Source: Trichoderma breve (Eukaryota; Ascomycota; Sordariomycetes; Hypocreales; Hypocreaceae). Taken from it: a DNA stretch of 64,000 nucleotides. Below are positions 11,319-22,371 of this stretch, piece after piece (position 1 is the stretch's first letter; every line of letters starts with the position of its first letter). The DNA lies in the NCBI RefSeq assembly GCF_028502605.1, contig NC_079236.1:1178001-1242000 (forward strand), in the 5' to 3' direction. Both the position numbers and the translations under genes were made by a program. The notes beneath the pieces were generated by a model that had not been told where the DNA came from, did not search any database, and saw nothing but the letters and a program-made list of their open reading frames with translations.

Positions 11319-14288
11319 TTTGACGGTTTAAATGATGACGAATGTAATATATACAATGAATAATAGCTACCAGCAGATAAAGGAATGAATAGGGCACTAG
11401 GCCTGTGGACTGACTTGCATTGAACAAGAGAGCGCTTCAACTCGAGGAAGTCGACGTAGATATACTACTTCCAGCAAGCCTACAGTGGATCACACGACGG
11501 ACTCTGATGTTACAGCATGTTGCTCCGTCCAAACGGTGGACACTCGGAGTCGAGATGCCAAATACAGATACTCATTCCTACCGTGTAAGGAATGTAGATA
11601 CTGATCATCTACAATATGTTTCACGTAGGCCGTGAAGAGGAGACGTTACATGGGGGAGCCAACAAACAAATCGGTGGTATACAGTAGCCGCGGGCGCCTG
11701 AGATGGGATCAAACAGGCCCACTCTGTTTCCAGTTCTCTTTTATAGAAACATGTACGTATAGTAACTACTACTCGTGACAAAGTATAGAAGTAGGAAGGT
11801 AAGAGATCTGACAGGTAGCCGCTGTAACGAGTTCCGGAGTTATGGAGTGGGAGTGTGTATCAGATATGTGGAGGTGGATTGCGCCGAGCTTCTGGTACCT
11901 GAACTAAAAGCGCACCTGCAGGCTATAAGAGCGCATGTTTAAGTTGATCGAATTGTAGTTTCCTGGTTTGGCAGCTTCAAATAGTAATACTACAATACCA
12001 TGAGCGTGGTAATTTGTTAGTGTCTTCATAACGTCTTATTTAGGCAGGTCTGTACGTGTCACGGCATCTTCACTCCGAGTAGCCGCCTCACGGGCGGCAC
12101 TGATCTTATAAAAGTCATCTGCTGCACCTGAAGAGGATAAGCCTGTAACACTGGCCTCAGTAATCATGAGCTGCACAGGAATTGGTCTCCGCAACTGCGG
12201 CTCGAGGCGTCCCTTATCACAGGATACAACGTTCCTGCACTAGCACGGCGCTTGACTCCACCTAACCAGCGAGATTCTCGTTGAAGAGTTCATGCATCCT
12301 GCAGTAGAGTCACCAGACGAACTGCTATGAGTACTTAATGTGTGCCTGATGTCCTGCAGATCAAGTTGGAGGGTGAGATGCAAGACATGTAAGTAGGTGT
12401 GATGGGGCACATGTGCGTGCTGTCCCAGTCAGTATGCCGCGCGTTTATCAGAGCAGACTCACATTTGTCTATTCATCGGCGCCAGCGATGATCGAATACT
12501 CTTCTTCAGCGCAATAAATTTGTCAAACTTTGCTGGCATGTCAGACCTGGTGACAGGGTCCATCAGCATAAGCCCTCCGGAGCGCTCAGTTCACATACCA
12601 TCTCAAATTATAGCAACATATCGTAAGATAGCTGGATTCTGATACAAGCTGCAAGGCTATGGCCAGATGCATTGCTGACATGTGGCAGACCAGTGAACAA
12701 CGAGGAAGGCCGGTATTTTGACCCTGGTCATCAGGCTGATTGTAATGCTTGATCCACAGAATTATTTCTTATTTAGATATTAGATGGGATTCTCTAAAAA
12801 TGCCGTCGAGGAGTTATTCTGCTTCGAGAGACATCTGAGCATTGTAATATGGTCTCCGGTATTGGAGCCCTGACGAAGATGAAACTGTGGCCCAAGTCAA
12901 GGACGCCTCTTCTAAAACTGCTGAAGAATGAATGCCAGAGACTTCCAAATAGATTTAACACGCCGAGCCAACTTACACGTATGCCCCCAAATACCCCCAC
13001 CGTCACCAAACCATCAAATGACCCCCAACGCCGCCCTTGCTATCATACCCTGTTGCCCACCATGCATGCCATGAACAGCTTTGGGGGCTTTCTGATAGCA
13101 AAAGAGTGGCTAATTCAGAGATTCATGCCGATACCTGCTTGCTGTCAAGAAGTAAATACTACATGTACTGAACACTGCGGGAATAAGTAGCTCGTTGACG
13201 GTGGTACTGGCTGCGCCAACGTCGTTGTCAGTACCCCCGGCGACCGATTATTGGTACATCTGGCAACGAAAATGCCCTCGCAGGTCATATCAACGCTTAT
13301 ACCATGTTCACCTGGAATATATTGTCGTAGAAAGGGACATAGGACGCACAATTTGCAGCCCTATTTCATGTCTGGCAGTGTGAAGACAATGTCCGTTAAT
13401 TACCTGAGGTCGTAAGGTCTTTCAGTGATGTTGGTGTCCATCTTACAGTCGCATTCTAACAACGAATAAAATCAGCAAAGGTGTTTGATGCGACTTGTAA
13501 GGAGAGGAAGACTGAAATTGTTCATGTAAGTAGTTCCGACGTCGGGATTTAATTCTAGGTTATGTCGAGCAGGCGCGCATCTCTTTTATATGCCAGAGCT
13601 CGTGGGACTTACTCAGATGTTGGCTTATGTATTACGGCAGGATCTCAGTGGACACGGGCCACAAGTAAGATCGAAACAAGAGAATAAGATGCACAAGCTC
13701 CATGTCTTTCCGGATCGGATTAGCCGCAGAATTGAGAGACATTTGATGGATTCTACACAATTCCTTGTGCTGCCTAATAGATGTGCGTTGGCGTCCTTAG
13801 TAGGAGGATGCGAATGGGCAAGAAGGATGCATTGCCTCGATTTAATGAGTCAAAATAAATTTGGCCAGTCACACGCATCGGGTGACTCAATCCAGATTTG
13901 CCAAGATTTCCACGCACTTCTTAAAGAGTCTCGCGCTCTTGAAGGCGACCAGGCTTTAACCAAAAGGTCCGGGGAGCCATCGACTCCGATGTCCCGATTG
14001 GCCAATCGGTATTACTATATGCATGTGAGTCGCGGGTCTATTCGTCAGCCTTCTCCCGCCTTGCATTTCAGGATCGAAGAAGCTGAGTCTTGGACTGCAG
14101 GGTGTTGTAAGAAGGGCGGCAGATATTTCTGTAGGGATGGATGGGAGAAATGATGCTTCTATCGACCATCCGGCTTTTGCTTCTTCTTCTATTGCTCAAG
14201 GTCTTGTAGCCTATCATCACTCATAGCTTTGCTCCATGTTAGTTCAAGTACCTATTCATTTGTAGCTGGGGAAATTTTTACTTATCCA
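11319..14288. other. 2.97-kb region without a convincing gene
   Basis: Contains the chitinase promoter at its left end and the ABC1-family promoter at its right end. Open frames at 12849-13190 and 13590-14153 (187 codons, plus strand) show no recognisable domain, no good intron signals and unremarkable composition. I see no transposon ends, long repeats or RNA gene. Confidence 0.5.
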
Positions 14289-16145
14289 ATGGCTTCACGT
14301 CTTCTTTTGAAGGCTGTTGCTTCTTCCTCCTCTCCCTTAATACGGCAAGCTAGAATATCGTCAAGAGTACAACCGCTCCTCTTCCACCCTACCGTCTTCT
14401 CAAAATACATAGTACCATCATATCTCATATCCCCCATTCGCCATGTTCGACCACAGAGCACCATCACAGAACCACAGAAAAAGAAGCTTCGGTGGTATTG
14501 GAAGCTGTTGATTGCTCTGGGAGCCACCGCTGGTGTCACGACTGGCGGTGTCCTTGTTGCAGACAGGTATTACATGGGAGGAATACTGACACGTAGCCTG
14601 CGAGCATATGCGACAATTGCGCAAGTCGGAGTCGACTACAAGATGCACTCAGGCAAGAATCCCAAGGGAGGTCGTGTGCCCATTGACGAGCTCCACGATC
14701 GAAACGCCGCGCGAGTTTGTAACATGATCAAGACGAACGGCGGCATCTTTCTCAAGATTGGACAAGCGATTGCAGTGCAAGGAGCCGCTCTGCCAGAAGC
14801 GTATCAGCGCGAATTCAAAAACATGTTTGACGATGCTTCACAAGAATCTTGGAGTGATGTCCAGGCTGTCATCAAAGAAGAGTTTGGTGCCAGTGTAAGC
14901 GATGTGTTTGGCGATGGTGTAGAGAAAGAGCCTAGAGCTTCGGCTTCAATAGCGCAGGTTCACTATGCGAGACTGAAAGATGGGCGAGAAGTTGCGATCA
15001 AGGTGCAGAGGAGAAACTTGGCGCAGCAGGCATCGTGGGATCTCTGGACATTCAAGTATGATACACTCCTTTTTTATACAGTCTGTTTGATGGCTGCTAA
15101 CGATGGCAATAGGGTTCTTTGTGACTTGATAGGGAGGACGACGGATATCCATATCCAAGGCATCGGCGACTATATCATGAATAACATCATGAAGGAGACG
15201 GACTTTGAGAACGAGGCAGCTAATTCGATGCGGATCGCTGAGCTTGTAAAGTCAGATCCTGACCTGAATAAGAGAGTATACATCCCCCAAGTCTACACAG
15301 AACTTACATCAAAACGCGTCTTGACGTCTGAATGGATCCATGGCGCCAAACTCTGGGATAGAGATATTATCACTGGTGCACACAATCCTTCTGGTGAGAC
15401 TTCTGCTGGAATGGGCCTTAAGGAGGCCGATATTATGACTACCGTCATTGATCTCTTCTCTTCACAAATGTTCAAATGGGGCTTTGTCCATTGTGATCCT
15501 CACCCAGGCAACATGTTTGTTCGACGTGTTCCGTCCGGCAAACCGCAGATCGTGCTCATAGACCACGGCCTTTATGTGTCGTTGTCTGACAAGTTGCGGC
15601 GCCAATACGCTCGCTTCTGGAAGTCTCTTCTCACAGGCGACCAGAAAGGACTAGAAGAAGTGTCGGCCGCCTGGGGCATGAAGACAGCCGACGCTTGGGC
15701 TGATACATTCATGTCTCGCGAAAAGAAGCCAGAGCCGATCGATGAGACACCTGAAGAGAAATCACAAAGAGCTATCAGCGAAGCATCAGCATTCTTTGGC
15801 GAAGAAGGCTTATACCCTCGTGAGCTGATATTCCTGGAGCGGAATCTGGCTCTCGTTCAAGGTAGCAATCGTTTCTACGATTCTCCCGTTAATAGACTCG
15901 GCATGATCGGTCGCTCAGCAATGCTGAATTTGCGGGACGATAGCGAAGTGACGTTTGCACAAGCAATGAGCTCGCGATGGGCGATGTTTGTTCTCGATGC
16001 CGTGTTCTACTTCAGCAGGTGGAAGCAGTACATGGGCTGGGGCAAAGGTTTCGAGAACGAACTCAAGGAAGCAGAGGAGAGGATGGCGCAGGAGATGAAA
16101 GACTCCATGTCTGGTCTCTGGGAAGTGGACAAAGAAGCGGAATGA
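14289..16145 (+). CDS. mitochondrial ABC1/UbiB (ADCK-type) atypical kinase-like protein
   Basis: Exons 14289-15055 and 15113-16145 give 599 residues. The 57-base intron has a perfect TGCTAAC branch site, keeps the frame and has no stop, so an unspliced reading is also open. The start at 14289 is preferred over the in-frame ATG at 14229 because it opens with a basic, Ser-rich mitochondrial presequence. A membrane segment (LLIALGATAGVTTGGVLVA) follows at about residues 78-96. ABC1 family motifs are clear: the KxGQ motif in FLKIGQAIAVQG, the Ala-rich loop as PRASASIAQVHYARL, VAIKVQ with the ATP lysine, HCDPHPGNMFVRR and LIDHGLY. The family acts at the inner mitochondrial membrane in coenzyme Q and lipid homeostasis; this sequence resembles the yeast Mcp2 branch more than Coq8, by recollection only. 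Confidence 0.92.
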   Translation: MASRLLLKAVASSSSPLIRQARISSRVQPLLFHPTVFSKYIVPSYLISPIRHVRPQSTITEPQKKKLRWYWKLLIALGATAGVTTGGVLVADRYYMGGILTRSLRAYATIAQVGVDYKMHSGKNPKGGRVPIDELHDRNAARVCNMIKTNGGIFLKIGQAIAVQGAALPEAYQREFKNMFDDASQESWSDVQAVIKEEFGASVSDVFGDGVEKEPRASASIAQVHYARLKDGREVAIKVQRRNLAQQASWDLWTFKYDTLLFYTVCLMAANDGNRVLCDLIGRTTDIHIQGIGDYIMNNIMKETDFENEAANSMRIAELVKSDPDLNKRVYIPQVYTELTSKRVLTSEWIHGAKLWDRDIITGAHNPSGETSAGMGLKEADIMTTVIDLFSSQMFKWGFVHCDPHPGNMFVRRVPSGKPQIVLIDHGLYVSLSDKLRRQYARFWKSLLTGDQKGLEEVSAAWGMKTADAWADTFMSREKKPEPIDETPEEKSQRAISEASAFFGEEGLYPRELIFLERNLALVQGSNRFYDSPVNRLGMIGRSAMLNLRDDSEVTFAQAMSSRWAMFVLDAVFYFSRWKQYMGWGKGFENELKEAEERMAQEMKDSMSGLWEVDKEAE

Positions 16146-16814
16146 AGGCGTCAGGGAGTATCATCGACTCCTACACCATACTGGACATTTCTTTCATGGC
16201 ATGGCTGTCCATAATTTGCCTCCCCCTTATTTTGTCATTCTGAGGTTACATACATGTAAACTATCCACAATATCTCCTGTCTTATCATCACCTCTCCAGG
16301 CATCAGTTTTTGATTTCTGCCGAGCCCCTTTTCCGGATTTCTTTTTCCGCATCTCTTTTTCCGTTCACATTGTTATTCGGATTCCATTCCAATCTTAGTA
16401 ACAAGATGCATGAGCTCAGCTGCGCACTAGGCGTATCCGGCAGAATTAACCCACAATTGTCTCCAAGGTAGCGCTGGCAGCTTGAAAATTACAACCTCAC
16501 TCATAACTCCGATGCAATATCGCCGATTCACTCAACATGCCAGTAACTAATCGAGAATAAATTGCATTGATGGACTCCATAACCTGTCTAATTATTACGC
16601 CAATGACCTTGGAAAATCCAGAGCCAACAATCCGACCCTTGTAACGAATGAGTCATGCGCAACCTGCATGTGTTGAGGCCGGTTCCAAAGACTAACTAAC
16701 TCCCTTAAGCTGTGAATAGCAACACCGTCCGTAACTTGGCCAATGAGAAACAAGTCTTTAACATTACCAAGCGTATTACCAAGCAGAAAATCCAAAACAC
16801 TACATGATCTAAGT
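16146..16814. other. convergent intergenic region
   Basis: 3' flanks of the ABC1-type gene and the amidase gene. Pyrimidine-rich just after the ABC1 stop. No gene or repeat seen. Confidence 0.5.
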
Positions 16815-19560
16815 TCAGTACATTAATCTTCCTGTTTTGACCTCTATGGGAATATTCAAACATCCCATGGCAAATATGGCATTGTCGATTAGCTTGATAT
16901 CAGTGCCTGTGTATCTGGGTTAGCAAAAGCGATCGCAAGGAATAATCCCATATGCGTACCAGGTGATCCCATTAGGGCAACTGCAAATGGTGATTGCTCG
17001 GTCCGTTTGCTGATTCTTGAATCGTACGGTATTTGGCCAACTGCATTTGATTAGAAGAAGTCTGAATACTTTGTACTTTTGTAATCTTACTTGGAACAGT
17101 GAGAACAGGGGCTCCCATGACAGGCCCAAGTGCCAAAGCGTTGATGCCTGATTGGTGTGATCTTCGGAAACTGCAACTGAGTTAGCTTTCATCGGGCGTA
17201 AAATAGAAGCTAGTAAACAAAAATATGTCTTACTTCGGACGGTCGTCTTTATGATGATTATCTTGGTGATCTTGGTGATGGTGATGGTGATCTTGATGAC
17301 GATTATCTTGGTGACGATTAACTTGGTGGCGATTAACTTTGGGACACCTGTCCTGACACCTGTCCCTGGGGCGGCAACCATAGTCAGGGTACCAGGAGCG
17401 GGAGATTGGGTCACAAAAGCTGAAGTACGTGTGACCATTGATGGATTCGTGATTGCTGTGGGAGCCCTCTCCAGGATGCTTATCCCTATGACCGTGGTCA
17501 CTAGAAAAACCATCACTATGATTGTTATCACTGGGATCGTTATCACTGGGATCGTCATCTCCAGGACAGTCATCTCTGTATCGAGGGCCTGCTATATCGA
17601 GAGGCAGTACTATGATGGCACTTATAGTTTTTTTGCGCTCATCCGTGAAAAAATGATCTTTGAACCATTTTTGGTAAACATCAATTCTTGCAAACGCATT
17701 GTCTCTTGTTTGCCGACTTGTCTTCTTTCCGATAGACCTAATATTGCGTCAGACGAGAGTGCATTTATACGATATATGAGAGTTGGGCTTACCAAGTATC
17801 CTCGTTTGGCTTCGACGTGTAAGGTTCTGCGCCATTACGCTGCTTGTATTTAGTACGAAAGTCCTCACTATTGTTGTAGCTGTCGTACGCCATAGCCTGG
17901 GTAGTCTAGGGATACGTTAAAATCCAACGTAATGAGGTGTTAGTACCTGGTGGCGAACAACATACCTCTTTCATGAATTCTTGCAAGGAATCTTTACGCC
18001 ACCCCTTTGGTCCCTCTTTACTCCAACAATCTTTGAAAGAGAACTCTTCAAGGCATATCCCTAGTTTGTCAGCCATATTCTGGGCAAACTTCTTTGCCAT
18101 TTCCTTTTCCGTGGCTTCAAAGTTTTCCCAGAAATCAGCGGGCCAGAGGAGACAAGAGAATTCCTATGTGCATGTTAGTATCATACGCACAATTATTCGC
18201 AGTAGGACATACCTGTGGATACTCCTTAAATTTGTTGTTGCTAAAATCCAGCCACTCTTCGGCGAAGTGTTTGCAATCTTCCAGGTTTCTTGCCAGAATT
18301 CCAGGAATATCCCAAGACCTTCAGGGGTCAGTCCAATCTAATTGAGCAAGCATCAGGTTAAATGTACTTACTTGACGCAGGGCACAATGCCGTCTGCAGA
18401 AATCGCTCCAAGACTGGGACGGAGGCCAAAGCAGCCACACCAGTGAGCAGGTCTGGTGACGCTCCCCCAAGCTGTCAATTAACCCAATGTTAGCTAGTTT
18501 CCACAGTGTGTAAACAAAGTGTCTGCTACATACTGTCGGTGCCAATAGCAATGTCAAGCCACTCGTAGGCTGCAACAGCCGAAGCACTGCCCGAACTGCT
18601 ACCTCCTGGGGATTGATAACGGTCAGCCCTGGGATTCCATGGGGCCGGGTCGTCTGTATATTGAATGGGCTCCTCCCAATTTCCAAAAGAAGACATTTTC
18701 GTCTTTCCAATAACAACAACGCCTTTATCGATTAGTTTTTGAACGCAGCTGGCGGTTCGTGTTTGTGCAGGGTATGTCTCGTAGAAGGCACGATTGCCAT
18801 TAGATGTCTTGATGCCGTTTAAATGAATGTTGTCCTTGATGAGGATGCGTTTTCCCGCCACCGAGAACTTCGTATTACCCCCGGAATATTTAATAGTCGT
18901 TTTGAGGCGAGACGGTATAGCAAAACTGAGCACGTTGCTTTCTTCACTCATTATCGAAAGGCGCTCAAATGGGCTCGGCGTGCTAAGAGTACATTAGTCT
19001 TAAATCCTCTCACATTATAATAGGCTAATACCTTTGTCGCGGTTTCAAAGCAACCATACAAGTCTCATGGGAATCATCCACCAGCCTCCATGCTTCCCAT
19101 AGCTCCCCATTCAATTTGATATAAGGACCAGGTGCCAAATCAAGTCTGAAAAAGTAAAGAAACTTCTCGGCGCCAGAATTTCTGAACAAATCCCGGGCTT
19201 CCTCGTCGAAGACATGTCTAGCATTCGAAAGCGTATTGTTGAATACGACGGTGGAGAGAAATGCATTGTTGAACACATCATCTTCATTATATTTGGCCAG
19301 AGGCTGTTGTGTCCACTGCAAGGTTATTCGTTCTCCAGGCGGTGGAACAGGAAATATGGTAATCAGTGTCACAAAAGGCGAATTCTGAGGGAACGCTGGA
19401 GACTGCAAAAGAGTAGCTCATTAGGATGATATAGTGTTGATGATTACCGCTCAGGGTGTCTTACTCGTTTGGGGCATGATGCCAAATATCGAACTTTGTC
19501 CACTGAAAATAAATGGCTATCTTCGCCAAAAGCCCCAAGGCGTTTTATTGTGGGAGTCAT
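16815..19560 (-). CDS. amidase-signature enzyme with Arp1-like N-domain and His/Asp-rich insert
   Basis: Eleven exons in transcript order: 19465-19560, 19032-19402, 18534-18982, 18372-18471, 18213-18318, 17966-18163, 17793-17896, 17234-17737, 17091-17170, 16960-17040 and 16815-16906. These give 726 residues, phase kept at every junction. Residues 1-170 form the extra N-terminal domain seen in fungal amidases related to Arp1 (DDVFNNAFL, PGPYIK). The amidase domain has the catalytic Lys in VVIGKTKMSS, the cis-Ser in SPGGSSSGSASAV and the nucleophilic Ser in GTDTWGSVTRP, where family members usually have TGGS. The C-terminus VPIGQIPYDSRISKRTEQSP and LMGSPGTD is intact. Between PRYRDD and the usual following helix sits a roughly 110-residue insert rich in His, Asp, Asn and Gln with several Cys. 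The family hydrolyses amide bonds; the substrate is unknown. Confidence 0.88.
17236..17570 (-). repeat. low-complexity coding repeat in amidase insert
   Basis: In the amidase frame this stretch encodes short repeats: PSDND/PSDNN, then three NRHQ units (VNRHQ, VNRHQ, DNRHQ), then a His5 run and D-N-H-H. The underlying DNA is an imperfect 12-15-base tandem array of GAT/AAT/CAC/CAA codons, which looks like repeat expansion. The middle part carries C-x5-C-x3-C. Confidence 0.75.
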
Positions 19561-21132
19561 ATTGCTAGCAAAGAAGGTGCACTCGCAGTCGAGGATGCTT
19601 TGCACAGCCGTAATTTTTGAAAGGCTTTCAATATTCTATATAGAAAACCCCTTTTCGTGGAAATGTTGGAAGTTTAACTTCTAGCAGTACAGCACAAAAC
19701 TTGATGGAATACGGACGACATGCGGTATAAATGTGTCAATCTAGCCGCTGAAGAACAGAACGATGATGCGATAGCTGGGCTTGTTTACAAAGGTGGTAAC
19801 TCTACCATTGGTTCTACTCTTCATGAACCGCAGCTCACGTTTTGTCTGTGCATAGCCTGAACCATTAGTCAATTGGAATGTTGCTGAAGAAAAGTCAACA
19901 AAGAGGCCATAATGCAGTCCCAGCTGCTGAAGAATAGTTTAACAAAGAGGCCATGCTGAAGTCCCGGCTGCTGAAGAGCCCAACTGTTGTTCACAATCTA
20001 AGCGTTCAACGAATCAAGAATAGATACAAGGCATTCCCAAACTTTCAATTTGGTAAATAAGCTTTGTTCTGAACAATCAGACATCGCCATTGGGCAAGAT
20101 CAGACCACGGTCTAAATTACATGTGCTTTGTGGACTATTAGACAAAGAGCGTCTTTCATCTCGTGGAGGGCCAATTAAACCAAAGTCTGTAAGAGCGCTT
20201 TCACATCATTCTACACATATACTCCTGTTTTGAACAACGACTTTGAGCGTGCCCATTGAATCTGGGACAATCCATGTTGTCTCATGACTATAGCCACAGC
20301 AAGTTCAAACGACAACGACAACAGCAGCAGGGGTTACGTTGAATCATTTCGCCTAATTCGCCTAGTTCGGCGCCCGGTGAGTCGGCGTTTGGCGGGTCTC
20401 ACAACGGCAAAAAATGGCGATAGCAGGGATCACTATTGCCGCTTATTCGATTCCGATCATCGTTTACTTCAGCCCGCCGACGACTCGTGCCTATTCTGAA
20501 TATTGAAAACGCATGACTCGACAGGGAACACACAACTGGGAATGTAAGGGAAAAAGAGACAGGTGACAGGTAAGCAGAGGAGGGTCCGTAAGCTCCCGCC
20601 TGGGTTTTTATCAGATGAGTACCTTGCTGCCTTTGACGAGAGCCGGATACCGCTTGTGAGATATCGCCGAATGCTGGGGGTGCGGTATTTCGACGGGCAT
20701 CTGACCTCGTGTTGAAAGAGAAGGAAAAAAGAAATGAAAGAGGAGCAGTTTTGTTTCTTTAAACAAAGAAGCCTAGGCAAATGAGTGTTGTGAGCAAGTG
20801 GGTTGATTAGGTGAGCTAGAGAATGAGCAAGTAGATGTTCAATCGGCTTTGTCGTCGGCCTTTTCCCGCACCTGCGGATCAAAACCCGCAGTTTACTTGA
20901 TCAAAAAACATCACAGAAGCAACCATGTGGCTTGATGAACGAATCAACTAAGCAACCAGAGAGCAGACCTAATGCTTTGAGAAGCAGATGAGCACAACCT
21001 CGTTTAATGCTGTTCAATCGAATTTCTATCTTTAATCGTACAACCTTTATAAACAGAACGTAGCCTTCTTAGATTGGACAACTGACTCTTTGAACATTGC
21101 ACCTTTGAAACTCTTCGTCATACGCTCCACCA
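19561..21132. other. intergenic region between amidase and aldo/keto reductase
   Basis: Divergent promoter region of about 1.6 kb. It includes a 44-base tandem repeat near 19883-19979. The frame at 20469-20882 (minus) shows no recognisable domain. The last 60 bases before 21133 are the 5' UTR of the reductase. Confidence 0.5.
19883..19979. repeat. imperfect 43/44-bp tandem repeat, 2.2 copies
   Basis: Units 19883-19925 and 19926-19969, plus a 10-base start of a third. Each opens GCTGAAGAA, contains AACAAAGAGGCCAT and ends in a GTCC(C)-rich stretch before GCT. Non-coding. Confidence 0.65.
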
Positions 21133-22371
21133 ATGGCCCCTGCAACACTTCCCACCAAGCCTCTCGGCCGCAATGGCCCTCTTGTCTCAACAATAGGCTT
21201 TGGAGCCATGGGTCTTAGTTCCATGTACGGGTTTGGAGGTTCAGACGAAGACCGGTTCAAGGTTCTAGACCGTGCCCACGAATTAGGCAACACCTTTTGG
21301 GACACTGCGGATGTCTACGGCGATAGCGAGCAATTGCTTGGCAAGTGGTTCAAGCATTCCGGAAAACGAGACGACATCTTTCTTGCCACAAAATGCGGCG
21401 GCGTTTACGACCCTTCAACTGGAAAAGCATCGATTCGTTCCGATCCCGAATATGTACGACAGGCTTGTGATAGGTCTCTCCAGTTGCTGGGAGTCTCTCA
21501 TATTGATCTCTTCTACCTCCACCGGGTCGATAAGGAGACCCCAGTTGAGCTTACCATCAAGGCTCTAGCTGAATTAAAAGAGTTAGCCCCATTCCCAACC
21601 GTCGCCCATCGAACTAAAATAACCGACGCTCCATCGTCGTTAGGCAGGGGAAAATCCGACATCTCGGGCTCTGTGAAGTCTCGGCCGCGACCCTTCGGCG
21701 CGCGCACGCCGTCCACCCGATCACCGCGATCCAGGTCGAGTACAGCCCCTTCTCAGTAGACATTGAGAAGCCGCAGATCGATATCCTTCGCACGGCAAGG
21801 GAACTCGGCATTGCGGTTGTGGCTTACAGCCCCCTGGGGCGCGGCATGTTGACGGGACAGATCAGGTCCCCGGACGACTTTGACGCCGACGACTTCCGGA
21901 AGAGTCTCCCACGGTTCTCAAAAGAGAACTTCCCGAAAAACCTTGCATTGGTGGAAAAGATTGGGAGCATTGCCACCAGTAAAGGCGTGACGCCCGGACA
22001 GTTGACGTTAGCGTGGCTGCTGGCACAGGGCGCTGACATCTTCCCCATCCCCGGGTATGATTTGTCATGCCTGTTATGGAAACAAGCATAGTAGTGGAAA
22101 ATCCTACGGAGTATAGGCTAACGGTTGAGTAGCACTAAGAAGATCAAGTATCTCGAAGAGAACTTGGGGGCCGTCAACGTGGAGCTCAGCACGGACGAAG
22201 ATGCGGAGATCCGCAAGGCCATTGACGAGACGGAAGTTATTGGGGGTCGCTATTCAGATGCGTGAGTTCGATGAACTACTCTTTGTTAAGATCGTTTGTT
22301 TCAACTCTAACACTATTCATAGCCATTCGGATCATCTATTCGCTGACACCCCGGCACTTGAGAGCAAATGA
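21133..22371 (+). CDS. aldo/keto reductase (AKR13-like)
   Basis: Exons 21133-21581, 21644-22054, 22133-22261 and 22323-22371 give 345 residues with phase kept. It shows the AKR barrel signatures: the catalytic Asp and Tyr in [12 protein letters not shown], the Lys in FLATKCGG, the His in FYLHRVDKE, then [14 protein letters not shown] and the NADPH-site strand IFPIPGTKK. The C-terminus [10 protein letters not shown] matches the short tail of this subgroup. Intron 1 starts after ELKE; reading through it destroys the barrel, so splicing is needed. Role: NADPH-dependent reduction of aldehydes or ketones in the cytosol, substrate unknown. A paralogue lies at 60189-61354 in this window. Confidence 0.93.

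Noticed and set aside
10199..11440. Several long minus-strand frames inside the chitinase
   Set aside because: Other-frame shadows of the GH18 exon; Leu/Ser/Pro-rich without motifs.
13590..14153. 187-codon plus-strand frame in the empty stretch after the chitinase
   Set aside because: Has an ATG but no domain, no intron signals, and no coherent composition; cannot be supported.
17251..17853. 200-codon plus-strand frame rich in Val/Ile that looks like a membrane protein
   Set aside because: It is the reverse reading of the amidase His/Asp repeat; hydrophobicity comes from complementing GAT/CAC codons.
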